From NCBI GenBank assembly GCA_021790675.1, contig JAJYGN010000005.1:1-41056 (forward strand): a DNA stretch of 41,056 nucleotides, written 5' to 3'. The first letter of the stretch is position 1. The number at the start of each line of letters is the position of its first letter. The translations under genes were made by a program, and so were the position numbers. Under the pieces are notes generated by a model. The model had not been told where the DNA came from. It did no database searches and saw only the letters and a list, made by a program, of their open reading frames with translations. The DNA comes from Actinomycetes bacterium. GTDB lineage: Bacteria > Actinomycetota > Acidimicrobiia > Acidimicrobiales > RAAP-2. This document shows positions 33,235-40,935 of the stretch, one piece after another.

Positions 33235-34374
33235 GTGGCGGGTCCGCTCGACGGAGTGAGGGTTCTCGAGCTCGCCGGCTTGGGGGCGGCACCATTCGCG
33301 GGCATGCTGCTCGCCGACCTCGGCGCCGACGTGTTGCGACTCGAGCGCGGTGATCCCGACGCGTCGCCCGAGACGACCTGGGACCTGTTGAACCGCTCTC
33401 GGCCCTCCGTGGCGGTGGACCTCAAGAACGCGGCGGGCCGCGACCTCGCCTTGGAACTGGCGGTGTTGGCGGACGTACTCATCGAGGGGTTTCGCCCGGG
33501 GGTGGCCGAACGGCTCGGCCTTGGTCCCGCCGAGGTGCACGCGCGCAACCCGCGCCTCGTGTACGGGCGTATGACCGGCTGGGGTCAGGAGGGCCCGCTC
33601 GCTCAGCGCGCGGGGCATGACATCAACTACATCGCCGTGTCGGGCGCCTTGTGGCCAGTGGGCCGCGCCGGCGAGCGCCCGACGCCGCCGCTCAACTACG
33701 TCGGCGACTTCGGTGGAGGCGCCCTCTACCTCGCCCTCGGCGTGGTCGCGGCGCTCGTGCATGCTCGCGCCACGGGTGAGGGTCAGGTCGTCGACGCCGC
33801 GATGGTCGACGGGTCGGCGTCGATGACGGCCATGACGCACTCGTTGATGGCGGCCGGCTTCTGGCGCGAGGAGCGCGGTGCCAACATCCTCGACTCGGGG
33901 GCACCCTTCTACGACGTCTACGAGACCAGCGACGGGCGCTTCGTGGCAGTGGGCGCGATCGAGGCGAGTTTCTACGAGAACCTGCTCGCGGGCCTCGGCC
34001 TGAATCCCGCGGAGTTGCCCGCTCAGATGGACCGTGACGCGTGGCCCGCGATGAAGGAACGCTTCGCGGCGATCTTCGCCACCCGAACGCGCGACGAGTG
34101 GGTGGCCGCCTTCGAGGACGTCGACGCCTGCGTCTCACCGGTGCTGAGCCCATCAGAGGCTCCGACGCACCCCTACAACACGGCGCGCCAGGTCTTCTCG
34201 ACGGGGGGCGTCACTCAGCCGCGCCCCGCGCCGCGCTTCTCGTCGACGCCGACGGCTCTCTCGCGTCCACCCCAGCGGGCGGGATCAGGGACGCGCGAGG
34301 GCCTGGCGTCGTGGGGTATCGATCTGGAGCGCCAGGCGCAATTGCGCGCGGCGGGAGCCTTCGGTGCGCTCTAG
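33235..34374 (+). CDS. Alpha-methylacyl-CoA racemase (family III CoA-transferase fold)
   Basis: A 379-residue protein of the CaiB/BaiF fold. The racemase catalytic residues are in place: H128 (RAGHDINYIA), D158 (NYVGDFGGG) and E243 (GAIEASFYENL), nearly the same numbers as in the mycobacterial alpha-methylacyl-CoA racemase. It interconverts (R)- and (S)-2-methylacyl-CoA so that branched chains can enter beta-oxidation, which fits the acyl-CoA dehydrogenase directly upstream. GTG 33235 is four bases after that gene's stop. The 3' end overlaps the convergent Lrp/AsnC-domain gene by four bases. Confidence 0.92.
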   Translation: MAGPLDGVRVLELAGLGAAPFAGMLLADLGADVLRLERGDPDASPETTWDLLNRSRPSVAVDLKNAAGRDLALELAVLADVLIEGFRPGVAERLGLGPAEVHARNPRLVYGRMTGWGQEGPLAQRAGHDINYIAVSGALWPVGRAGERPTPPLNYVGDFGGGALYLALGVVAALVHARATGEGQVVDAAMVDGSASMTAMTHSLMAAGFWREERGANILDSGAPFYDVYETSDGRFVAVGAIEASFYENLLAGLGLNPAELPAQMDRDAWPAMKERFAAIFATRTRDEWVAAFEDVDACVSPVLSPSEAPTHPYNTARQVFSTGGVTQPRPAPRFSSTPTALSRPPQRAGSGTREGLASWGIDLERQAQLRAAGAFGAL

Positions 34375-34607
34375 ATATTGACGACCGGGCACGTCAGGGT
34401 GCGCGTGATGCCGGGCACCTTCTGAATCGCCCCGACGATGAACTTTCCCAGGTCGTCCACGCTCTCGGCGCTGCAGCGCACGATGACGTCGTAGGGTCCG
34501 GTGACTTCGAAGGACTCGAGCACGCCGGGTACCGCGCGGGTCGCGGTGACCACGCTCTCGCTCGAGCCGATCTCGGACTGGATCAAGATGTAGGCCTGGA
34601 CCGTCAT
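34371..34607 (-). CDS. Stand-alone Lrp/AsnC ligand-binding (RAM) domain protein
   Basis: A 78-residue protein consisting only of the alpha-beta RAM domain found at the C-terminus of Lrp/AsnC regulators (VQAYILIQSEIGSSES, VTGPYDVIVRCSAES, then PGITRTLTCPVV). There is no helix-turn-helix, so it cannot bind DNA by itself. Such proteins form ring-like oligomers and may bind amino acids or modulate full-length regulators. I chose ATG 34607 because GAAAGG lies seven bases upstream; GTG 34631 would add eight residues with no known counterpart. CACAAT at about 34640-34635 may be its -10. Confidence 0.85.
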   Translation of the reverse strand: MTVQAYILIQSEIGSSESVVTATRAVPGVLESFEVTGPYDVIVRCSAESVDDLGKFIVGAIQKVPGITRTLTCPVVNI

Positions 34608-34659
34608 GGAGAACCTTTCATTGGGCTTCACCTATTGTGCCCGGTTTTGGCCGAGGCCG

Positions 34660-34875
34660 CTACTCGTCGCGGAAGCGCTTGCCGATGTGCCACTGGTGGC
34701 AGTAGTCGCAGCGGTAGGTGTCGAGCTCGGCGCGGTGCAGAGTCCAGGCGAGCTGGGCCGCACCGGCCGCCTCCGCTTGCGTGCGATAGGGCGTCTTGGG
34801 GCGTCCCTCTCGCGTGAAATGGGGTGCGACCGCTCGTCGAGGATGCGAGGGAGAGGGGCGTCGTCGTCGCGTCAT
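34660..34875 (-). CDS. Small basic protein with a CxxCH-x2-H putative zinc site
   Basis: A 71-residue product. The first 20 residues are highly basic (MTRRRRPSPSHPRR), a central helix follows (QAEAAGAAQLAWTL), and the end is TYRCDYCHQWHIGKR. C56, C59, H60 and H63 could bind zinc. The YRC-YC--WH-G ending recurs in short uncharacterised actinobacterial proteins; I know no function for it. It is divergent from the DUF3039 gene, with TACGCT about nine bases before its ATG. Confidence 0.7.
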   Translation of the reverse strand: MTRRRRPSPSHPRRAVAPHFTREGRPKTPYRTQAEAAGAAQLAWTLHRAELDTYRCDYCHQWHIGKRFRDE

Positions 34876-34882
34876 GGACTAC

Positions 34883-34906
34883 CCAGCGTACCGACGCCGG
34901 TAGGGT
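34883..34906. promoter_or_regulatory. Divergent promoters of two small zinc-site proteins
   Basis: TACGCT on the minus strand lies nine bases before ATG 34875. TAGGGT at 34901-34906 ends six bases before ATG 34913 on the plus strand. The two hexamers are about 12 bases apart, so the promoters cannot both be occupied at once. Confidence 0.5.
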
Positions 34907-34912
34907 TGGGTG

Positions 34913-35194
34913 ATGGCCGCGAACGCCGAACACGACCTTCTGATCGAGTCAGTCGCCACCACCGAAGACGGCGACCACGAGCGTTTTACTCATATCGTCC
35001 TTGAGGGTTTCACACCCAAGGACGGCGACTTCGTCGCCCTGGGCAACTCGGTCGTGGAGGGAATGATCAACGCCACGCCGGTCACTGCGCTGTGCGGCAA
35101 GGTCTGGGTACCGGGCCGCGACCCGCAGAAGTACCCGCTGTGCCCGACGTGCCGCGAGGTCGCCGTCTCGCTCGGTTGGTCGCTACCGGGTTAA
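34913..35194 (+). CDS. DUF3039 family protein
   Basis: A 93-residue actinobacterial protein of the DUF3039 family. ERFTHIVLEG, VVEGMINATPVTALCGKVWVPG and YPLCPTCREV are characteristic. C61, C77 and C80 are likely zinc ligands. The function is unknown. I set the start at ATG 34913, six bases after TAGGGT, rather than at the GTG one codon earlier. It is followed 15 bases later by the glutamine amidotransferase gene on the same strand. Confidence 0.87.
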   Translation: MAANAEHDLLIESVATTEDGDHERFTHIVLEGFTPKDGDFVALGNSVVEGMINATPVTALCGKVWVPGRDPQKYPLCPTCREVAVSLGWSLPG

Positions 35195-35209
35195 GCGGAG
35201 AGAATCGTC

Positions 35210-35908
35210 ATGTCCCGCGTCCTGTGCGTGCGCCACCACGTCGAAGACAGCCCGGGCCTCATCGGTGAGGCGTTCGCCGAGCGCGGCCACGACGTGGACG
35301 TGGTGATGCTCGACGCCCTCTCGCCGACGCCACGGGTCACCGGATACGACTTCCTCGTGATCCTCGGTTCGAAGCACGCGGTCTACGACGAGGCGATTGA
35401 GGCGGCGTGGTTCGGTCGCGAACTCGACCTGCTCGACGAGGCCGACGCCACGGGAGTGGCGGTGCTGGGAATCTGTTTCGGCGCCCAGGCCCTGTGCCGA
35501 CACCACGGCGGCGTGGTCACCCGCGCCGACGAACCGGAGATCGGCTGGTACGAGGTGGACGTGGTGGCCGGAGTCGATCTGCCGAGCGGGCCCTGGTTCG
35601 AGTACCACTACGACCACTGCACGTTGCCGGCTCGCGCCCAGGTGTGGGCGAGTACACCGCGTGCGGTGCAGGCCTTCGCGGTCGGAGCCGACGTCGGAGT
35701 GCAGTTCCACCCGGAGATTGAGGAAGTGCAGCTCGCACGATGGTTCGAGGCGGGTGACGACGAGCCACGCGACTTCGACCTCGACCCGGCGGCCCTGCTC
35801 GCCGAGACGGCCCGCGAGACTCCCGCCGCGCGCCTGAGGGCGGCCCAGCTGGTCGACCTCTTCCTCGCGCACGTGGCCTCGATTCGGGCGTCGAACGCGC
35901 AATCCTGA
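35210..35908 (+). CDS. Class I glutamine amidotransferase-like protein
   Basis: A 232-residue GATase1 domain protein with the full triad: nucleophile C89 in LGICFGAQAL, H167 and E169 in VQFHPEIEE. No synthetase domain is fused. Stand-alone members include GuaA-like amidotransferases and gamma-glutamyl hydrolase-like enzymes; the acceptor cannot be named. ATG 35210 is preceded by GGAGAGAA, a usable Shine-Dalgarno sequence, unlike its leaderless neighbours. That suggests it is read from the same mRNA as the DUF3039 gene. Confidence 0.86.
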   Translation: MSRVLCVRHHVEDSPGLIGEAFAERGHDVDVVMLDALSPTPRVTGYDFLVILGSKHAVYDEAIEAAWFGRELDLLDEADATGVAVLGICFGAQALCRHHGGVVTRADEPEIGWYEVDVVAGVDLPSGPWFEYHYDHCTLPARAQVWASTPRAVQAFAVGADVGVQFHPEIEEVQLARWFEAGDDEPRDFDLDPAALLAETARETPAARLRAAQLVDLFLAHVASIRASNAQS

Positions 35909-35915
35909 GCCTCGT

Positions 35916-35927
35916 TACACTTGGCCG
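35916..35927 (+). promoter_or_regulatory. Leaderless promoter of the TrmA/RumA-type methyltransferase gene
   Basis: TACACT at 35916-35921 is followed by six bases and GTG 35928. No Shine-Dalgarno sequence is present. Confidence 0.6.
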
Positions 35928-37163
35928 GTGAACGAGCCAAGTGAGACACCCGACGTCGTGCGAATCGAGCGACCGGCGACCGGCGGTGGGGTGGGGCGCC
36001 TGGGTGACGGGCGCGTCGTCTTCGTACGCCACTCACTGGTCGGCGAATTGGTCGAGGTGAACATCACTGAACGCGCGACGTCCTTCGCCCGCGCAGACGC
36101 CGTGCGGGTCCTCGAGGCGAGCGGTGAGCGAGTGAGCGCTCCTTGTCCCTACGCGCACCCCCGGGGCTGTGGCGGTTGCGATCTCCAGCACGCCAGCGCC
36201 GCGGCGCAGTCTTCGTGGAAGGCGTCCCTCGTCAGCGAGCAGTTGCGTCGGGTCGCTGGTGTCGAGTGGGACGTCGACGTGGTTCCGGCGCCCAGCGAGC
36301 CGAAGGGCTCGCGCACGCGACTTCGCTGCGCGGTCACCAACGACGGACGGCTGGCTCTGCGCGCCAGCCGGTCCCACGACCTGGTCGCATTGGACGCGTG
36401 CTGGATCGCCGACGAGCGCTTCGCGCCGGCATTCTCGGCGAATTGGACCGGGGCGATCGAGGTCGAGTTGCGTGCCATCGGAGAGGGCCCGGCGTTCGCC
36501 GTTGTGCGCCGCGCCCACGGAAGCGACGAGATCCTCGAAGTGCGCTCCCTCGAGGGTCGCGCGCTGGATCCGGGCACCGATTCGCGCGTTGCCGTGGGCG
36601 GACACACGTTCTCCGTGTCGCCGCGCTCGTTCTGGCAGGCGCACCGTGACGCGGCGTCCATCCTCACTGACCAGGTTATGAAGTGGGCCGCGGTCGGCCC
36701 CGGTGACCACGTGGTCGACCTCTTCAGTGGTGTGGGCCTCTTTGCGGTTCCGCTGGCCAAGCGGGTGGGATCAGCCGGTCGCGTCACCGCGGTCGAGTCC
36801 TCTCCCTACGCCGTGCGTGACGCCCGGCGCAACGTCGACGGACTGCCCCACGTGAAGGTGCGCGAATGGATGGTGACGCCACGGTCCGTCAACGACACGG
36901 TTGCGAGGGGTGACGTGGTCGTGCTTGACCCGCCGCGCGCCGGGCTCGCCAAGGGAGTGGCGGCGGCCCTCACGCGGCGCCAACCGAGGCGGATCGTCTA
37001 CGTGTCGTGCGATGCCTCAACTTTCGCTCGTGACCTGAAGGCCTTCTCAGGCGGGTTTCACTTGAGTGACCTGATGGTGTTCGATTTCTTCCCGATGACC
37101 GAGCACGTTGAGCTCGTCGGACTACTTGACTTCGTCCCCGACAGGGTGGACAGTGAGAAGTGA
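35928..37163 (+). CDS. TrmA/RumA-family RNA (uracil-5)-methyltransferase
   Basis: A 411-residue SAM-dependent RNA m5U methyltransferase. An N-terminal TRAM-like beta barrel (residues about 8-63) precedes C73, C81, C84 and the later C158, which match the four cysteines of the RumA [4Fe-4S] cluster. The methyltransferase domain has VVDLFSGVGLFAVPLA (SAM loop), VVLDPPRAGL, and the nucleophile C361 in YVSCDASTFARDL, with E392 in PMTEHVEL as the likely base. It methylates a uridine in rRNA or tRNA; which one cannot be decided, since actinobacterial members often have a single such enzyme. The start is GTG 35928 behind TACACT. Confidence 0.9.
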   Translation: MNEPSETPDVVRIERPATGGGVGRLGDGRVVFVRHSLVGELVEVNITERATSFARADAVRVLEASGERVSAPCPYAHPRGCGGCDLQHASAAAQSSWKASLVSEQLRRVAGVEWDVDVVPAPSEPKGSRTRLRCAVTNDGRLALRASRSHDLVALDACWIADERFAPAFSANWTGAIEVELRAIGEGPAFAVVRRAHGSDEILEVRSLEGRALDPGTDSRVAVGGHTFSVSPRSFWQAHRDAASILTDQVMKWAAVGPGDHVVDLFSGVGLFAVPLAKRVGSAGRVTAVESSPYAVRDARRNVDGLPHVKVREWMVTPRSVNDTVARGDVVVLDPPRAGLAKGVAAALTRRQPRRIVYVSCDASTFARDLKAFSGGFHLSDLMVFDFFPMTEHVELVGLLDFVPDRVDSEK

Positions 37164-37198
37164 GGGCGGGACACCTCGCTCTCAGTGAGGGGATGAGG

Positions 37199-37477
37199 AT
37201 GCCGACCAAGCTGGACCACCACCACCGACTGACGTTGCTCAAGATTTTTGGCCACCCGCTCAACCACAACATTCAGTGGCGTGACGTGATCTCGTTGCTG
37301 GCTCGCTTCGGCGAGGTCCACGAGACGCATCGGGGCAATTGGGCCGTCACCGTCGACGGCGAGACCATCTCCTTCGGATCCACGCGAGCGCGTGACCTGA
37401 CCGAGGATCAGGTGGTCAAGGTTCGCGGCTTTCTCCGCTCCAGCGGTATCAACCCTCGTGAACTGAGCGCCGCCTAG
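37199..37477 (+). CDS. HicA-like small protein, partner not seen
   Basis: A 92-residue protein. The core HPLNHNIQWRDVISLLARFG, then GNWAVTVDGETISF, resembles the alpha-beta-beta-beta fold of HicA mRNA interferases, including the W-R/K-D-V/L-I-x-LL start of the first helix. A histidine in the THRGNW segment is near the position used by HicA for catalysis. No HicB antitoxin gene is adjacent, and the protein is longer than classical HicA, so it may be a housekeeping relative instead of a toxin. I chose ATG 37199 because GAGGGG lies six bases upstream. It starts 35 bases after the methyltransferase stop and may be co-transcribed. Confidence 0.7.
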   Translation: MPTKLDHHHRLTLLKIFGHPLNHNIQWRDVISLLARFGEVHETHRGNWAVTVDGETISFGSTRARDLTEDQVVKVRGFLRSSGINPRELSAA

Positions 37478-37484
37478 CGACCGC

Positions 37485-37498
37485 TACCCTGAGGGGCC
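37485..37498 (+). promoter_or_regulatory. Probable near-leaderless promoter of yaaA
   Basis: TACCCT at 37485-37490 ends eight bases before GTG 37499. The G-rich spacer could also serve as a weak ribosome site. Confidence 0.45.
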
Positions 37499-38230
37499 GT
37501 GCCATCGCCCCTCGTCCTGTTGCCGCCATCGGAAGGCAAGCTCCCCGGCGGGTCGCGTCGCGCGCGCCGCGGCGCGTTCGACGACGAACTCGCAACGGTG
37601 CGCCTCGAAGTGGTGCGGCGACTGGGCGAGGCGCTACAGAGTTCGTCACCTCGCGACCTCGAGGCGACGCTGGGCGTGCGCGGGGCTCTCCTCGAGCGCG
37701 CTCGCGAGAGCGTTCTCGCCCTGCTCGTCGGTGACGCCCCATTACGCCCGGTCTGGCAGCGCTACAGCGGCGTCGTGTGGTCCCACCTCGAAGCCGAGAC
37801 GTTGAGCGCCGCACAGCGTCGGCGCCTCATCGTGCCGTCTGGTCTCTACGGACTCAACGCCGGTGACGACCTCGTAGCCGACTACCGGCTCAAGATGTCC
37901 GCGCGTCTGGGCGGATCGTCCGTGGCGTCCCTGTGGCGGCCGGTGCTCGCGTCGAGTCTGGCGAGCCACGCCATGGGTCGTGTCGTCTACGACCTCCTGC
38001 CCGTCGAGCATCGATCGGCGTTCCACGTGGGGGATCTTGGCGCGACGCGTGTGGTCGCGGTCACGTTTCGCCACGCACGCGACGGGCGGCTCGCGGGCCA
38101 CGACGCGAAGGCGGCCAAGGGCGTCTTCGCACGTCATCTCATTGAGTCCTCCAAAGTCACCTCGTTCTCCTGGCGGGGCTGGTCGACTCGCTGCGCCGAA
38201 GAGCGCATTGACGTGCTCTACGACGCCTGA
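37499..38230 (+). CDS. yaaA: YaaA family protein (peroxide stress)
   Basis: A 243-residue protein of the YaaA/DUF328 family. LVLLPPSEGKLPGG is the diagnostic N-terminus; LIVPSGLYGLNAGDDLVADYRLKM and AVTFRHARDGRL fit the central and C-terminal conserved blocks. In E. coli YaaA limits intracellular iron during peroxide stress, protecting DNA; the actinobacterial branch is assumed to be similar. No oxidative-stress genes adjoin it here. The start is GTG 37499, eight bases after TACCCT. Confidence 0.85.
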   Translation: MPSPLVLLPPSEGKLPGGSRRARRGAFDDELATVRLEVVRRLGEALQSSSPRDLEATLGVRGALLERARESVLALLVGDAPLRPVWQRYSGVVWSHLEAETLSAAQRRRLIVPSGLYGLNAGDDLVADYRLKMSARLGGSSVASLWRPVLASSLASHAMGRVVYDLLPVEHRSAFHVGDLGATRVVAVTFRHARDGRLAGHDAKAAKGVFARHLIESSKVTSFSWRGWSTRCAEERIDVLYDA

Positions 38231-38258
38231 CCATTTGGCGTCACGGGCTCGTTGCGCC

Positions 38259-38270
38259 TACAGTTCGGCT
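38259..38270 (+). promoter_or_regulatory. Leaderless promoter of the PH-like membrane protein gene
   Basis: TACAGT at 38259-38264 ends exactly six bases before ATG 38271. It is the same hexamer as at the XRE gene at the left end of the window. Confidence 0.6.
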
Positions 38271-38768
38271 ATGAGCGCCAACCCCATCGTGATTGAAGAG
38301 CGTCTGGCCACGAAGGAGCTGACGGGCCTACTCGCCCTCGGAGCCCTGGGAGTACTCGTGCGTCGGCGCCACCAGCGTCACGGCCGTCTGGGTCAGCTGC
38401 TCGACCGGTGCCAGCGAGTGTCACGGATGGTGGCTCTACCAACGATTGCGGTCGTCGCCTGGCTGTCGAGTTGCGTCGTCGTGCGCGTCGTCGACACTCC
38501 TGACGGCCGCAACCTCGACGTTCTCTACGGTCCGAACGGGATCGTCGTCCAGACCTTCGAGGCGCGCGAGATCCTCGCTACGTCGGTCGTCCAGGCCCCG
38601 ATGTGGCGTATGGGCGGCCTCGGATATCGCGGCAGCCTGACGTTGTTCAAACGTGCTGCGCTCATCACGCGTCGCGGCGACGCGCTGGCACTCGACTTGA
38701 CCCGCGGCCGACGCTTCATCGTGACCGTCGACGAGCCCCAGTCCTTCGTCGACGCCCTCGCCGTCTGA
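38271..38768 (+). CDS. Membrane protein with PH-like C-terminal domain
   Basis: A 165-residue protein. Two hydrophobic stretches (LTGLLALGALGVLV and MVALPTIAVVAWLSSCVVV) precede a C-terminal region with DVLYGPNGIVVQTFEAREI and SLTLFKRAALITRRGDALALD, ending RFIVTVDEPQSFVDAL. That end resembles small bacterial PH-like domains that face the cytoplasm beside a membrane anchor. The function is unknown. ATG 38271 is fixed by TACAGT six bases upstream; the longer open frame before it is a shadow of yaaA. Confidence 0.75.
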   Translation: MSANPIVIEERLATKELTGLLALGALGVLVRRRHQRHGRLGQLLDRCQRVSRMVALPTIAVVAWLSSCVVVRVVDTPDGRNLDVLYGPNGIVVQTFEAREILATSVVQAPMWRMGGLGYRGSLTLFKRAALITRRGDALALDLTRGRRFIVTVDEPQSFVDALAV

Positions 38769-38787
38769 GACACCACGAGGTGGGTGC

Positions 38788-38799
38788 TAGCGTGCCGCC
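38788..38799 (+). promoter_or_regulatory. Leaderless promoter of the GNAT gene
   Basis: TAGCGT at 38788-38793 ends six bases before ATG 38800, with no Shine-Dalgarno sequence. The same hexamer precedes the small membrane protein at 5851. Confidence 0.6.
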
Positions 38800-39306
38800 A
38801 TGTCGCTACGCCTTCGACCCCTTCGAAGAGACGACGAGAGCGAGGTCCTCGCCGCGCACCGAGAACTCGCCGCTGACGGTTTCTCGTTCCTGCTCGGCTA
38901 TGAGGGCGCGACCACCTGGAGTGAGCACGTCGCCGCGTGGGAGGCGCGTGGTCGGGGAGAGATCATCGCTCCCCTGAGGGTGCGAGGCAACTTCCTCGTG
39001 GCGGTCGTTGACGGTGTGATCGTGGGACGGACGTCGGTGCGCTATGGGCTGAACGAGTTCCTCTATCACGAGGGTGGCCACGTCGGCTACTGCGTGCGGC
39101 CCGCCTTTCGCCGGCGGGGATACGCGAGTGAAATCCTCTCCCAGGCCCTGGTTCACGTACGGGCCGCGGGGGTGCAAGACGTGCTGATGACGTGTGACGA
39201 CAACAACATCGGTTCGGCCGCGGTGATCGAGCGAGCCGGGGGAAAGCTGCAGAACATCGTGACCAGCGAGGCGGGCCACGCCGTGCGCCGCTACTGGATA
39301 CGCTGA
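38800..39306 (+). CDS. GNAT-family N-acetyltransferase
   Basis: A 168-residue acetyltransferase. The acetyl-CoA binding motif A is GHVGYCVRPAFRRRGYASEIL (V-R-x-x-RRxGYA), preceded by the substrate-side strand RGNFLVAVVDGVIVGRTSVRY. DVLMTCDDNNIGSAAVIERAGG is motif B. Many related single-domain proteins acetylate amines of antibiotics, metabolites or protein N-termini, but the substrate is unknown. ATG 38800 follows TAGCGT by six bases. Confidence 0.9.
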   Translation: MSLRLRPLRRDDESEVLAAHRELAADGFSFLLGYEGATTWSEHVAAWEARGRGEIIAPLRVRGNFLVAVVDGVIVGRTSVRYGLNEFLYHEGGHVGYCVRPAFRRRGYASEILSQALVHVRAAGVQDVLMTCDDNNIGSAAVIERAGGKLQNIVTSEAGHAVRRYWIR

Positions 39307-39406
39307 GGCGTCAGCGGGCCATCAGCGCGCTCGAAGTGACCGTGAAACGCCGGTGGTACGGTCACAGTGGCGACGAAAGTTCGTCGTGGCGCGGCGAGGA
39401 GTTCCG

Positions 39407-40165
39407 TTGGACCCAGCTGACAGACCCGCGAGCAGCCCGGTCAGCGGTCGTACGCGAGGCCCGTGGTGGATCCTCTTCTCCCTGGCTGAGGTGGCTCTCG
39501 TGATCGTCGCGGCGTTCCTCGTGTTCGGCGGTTCGCCGGAGGTCTTCAACAAGGTGCCGACGTACCCGTCACTGCGCTCACATCCCGACGCGAGCATCTC
39601 GGGGACCGTGGCCCTCACCTCGTTGGGCGACGTGACACCGACGGGCAAACAGAGTTGCGTCGAGGCGGTCGCCGCGGGCGGTGGCACCCCGGTACGGCTC
39701 TTCTGCGTCGAGTGGGGAGGGGCCAAGACGATGCCACCCGCCTTGCGATGGAGGTCGGATGGTCGTCTTGACGTGACGAGCGTGGACTCGAACCACTGGC
39801 GCAAGTTGGCCGACGTCGCCACGGGCGCCGTGACCGACGTCGCGTGGGCGCCTCCCACGACCACGACGACCGCTGTGGGTCCCCAGGGCCAAGTGGTGGA
39901 GTGGCACGTGTCGTCGGGCACGCTGCGTCTGACGATGACCACGGGTGGCGCGAAGCGAACGCTGCTCTCCCTCGCCGTGCCACAGGAGTATTCGCTCTCG
40001 GGCCCCGCGTGGGGCCCGAGTGGCGCGTGGTTCAGCGTCGTCGACAGCGCGTCACGCATTCTCGTCGTGACGACCAGTTCGAGGTCGCGTGTGCGCTTCC
40101 TCGCCGACGGCGAGAGCCCCGCCGTCACCGGCCGAACCTTCGCGCGACTCGCGCTCTCCTCGTGA
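39407..40165 (+). CDS. Membrane-anchored extracytoplasmic protein of unknown function
   Basis: A 252-residue protein with a short basic N-terminus, one membrane helix (WWILFSLAEVALVIVAAFLVF, split here as WWILFSLAEV and VIVAAFLVF) and a beta-rich outer domain containing a Thr-rich stretch (PPTTTTTAVG) and WGPSGAWFSVVDSAS. The latter resembles a beta-propeller blade repeat, but I cannot count enough repeats to claim one. The start is chosen as TTG 39407 because GAGGAG lies five bases upstream. GTG 39353 would add a basic 18-residue extension, and TACGGT at 39357-39362 would then lie inside the gene. Its stop overlaps the start of the hemolysin III gene (TGATG). Confidence 0.7.
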   Translation: MDPADRPASSPVSGRTRGPWWILFSLAEVALVIVAAFLVFGGSPEVFNKVPTYPSLRSHPDASISGTVALTSLGDVTPTGKQSCVEAVAAGGGTPVRLFCVEWGGAKTMPPALRWRSDGRLDVTSVDSNHWRKLADVATGAVTDVAWAPPTTTTTAVGPQGQVVEWHVSSGTLRLTMTTGGAKRTLLSLAVPQEYSLSGPAWGPSGAWFSVVDSASRILVVTTSSRSRVRFLADGESPAVTGRTFARLALSS

Positions 40166-40857
40166 TGTCCGACCATTCCCGACCCTCTGACGTCGACGGC
40201 GCCACGTCGGGTGGTTCTAGCGAGCAGGTGCAGGTCAAGCCGGCCATGCGCGGTTGGCTGCACGCGGTCGGCGCCGTGGTCCTGTTGGGACTCGCGCCGA
40301 TCCTGATCGTGCGGGCCCACAACTGGGCCCAGGTCGGTTGGGCGCTCTTCTACGTGGTGGGCGTCGACGTCATGATGCTCACTAGCGCCATCTTCCATCG
40401 CGTGAATTGGTCGCCCGCTCGACGTCGGGCGTGGCGCCGGGCGGACCATTCGGCGATCTTCCTCGCGATCGCGGGGACGTATTTCGCGGTGGCCGGACTC
40501 ACGATGCACGGAACGATCCGCACCGTGTTCCTGATCGTGATCGGATCGGGCACGGTCGTGGGTATCGCCATACGACAGTTGGCTCTCGACGCCCCCAAGT
40601 GGGCGAACACGTTGCCCTACCTCGTCGTGGGCTGGGCGGCGGTTGCGGTCCTACCCCAGATCTACCGGGGCGGGGGAGCGACGTGCTTCGCACTCGTGGT
40701 GGCCGGAGGGATCGCGTATTCCGTGGGTGCCGTGGCGTATGGAACGAAGCGACCGCGACTCTGGCCGAAGGTGTTTGGCTACCACGAACTGTTCCACGCG
40801 TTGACGTTGGTGGGTGCCGGGCTCCACTTCGCGGCCGTCGCCGTGGCGATCCGCTGA
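40165..40857 (+). CDS. Hemolysin III/PAQR family membrane protein
   Basis: A 230-residue seven-helix protein of the HlyIII/YqfA/PAQR superfamily, which are membrane hydrolases related to adiponectin receptors. The metal-ligand motifs are present in adapted form: SAIFHRVNW after helix 2, ADHSAIFLAIAGTYF in helix 3, and GYHELFHALTLVGAGLHF in the last helices, giving the expected histidines and aspartate. The hemolytic name is historical; most members lack toxin activity. ATG 40165 overlaps the stop of the preceding gene. The N-terminal 30 residues are polar and disordered. Confidence 0.88.
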   Translation: MSDHSRPSDVDGATSGGSSEQVQVKPAMRGWLHAVGAVVLLGLAPILIVRAHNWAQVGWALFYVVGVDVMMLTSAIFHRVNWSPARRRAWRRADHSAIFLAIAGTYFAVAGLTMHGTIRTVFLIVIGSGTVVGIAIRQLALDAPKWANTLPYLVVGWAAVAVLPQIYRGGGATCFALVVAGGIAYSVGAVAYGTKRPRLWPKVFGYHELFHALTLVGAGLHFAAVAVAIR

Positions 40858-40935
40858 CGACGCAAGGTCGGTGGATGATCGCACGGCTACGCTTGCGCGC
40901 CAATGGGCCGTCTTCGCGACAGCCGATGAGTGGAG

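Noticed and set aside
39322-40509. A minus-strand open frame (395 codons) opposite the membrane-anchored protein gene
   Set aside because: It overlaps two coupled plus-strand genes with clear signals, and its own product shows no membrane or domain features.
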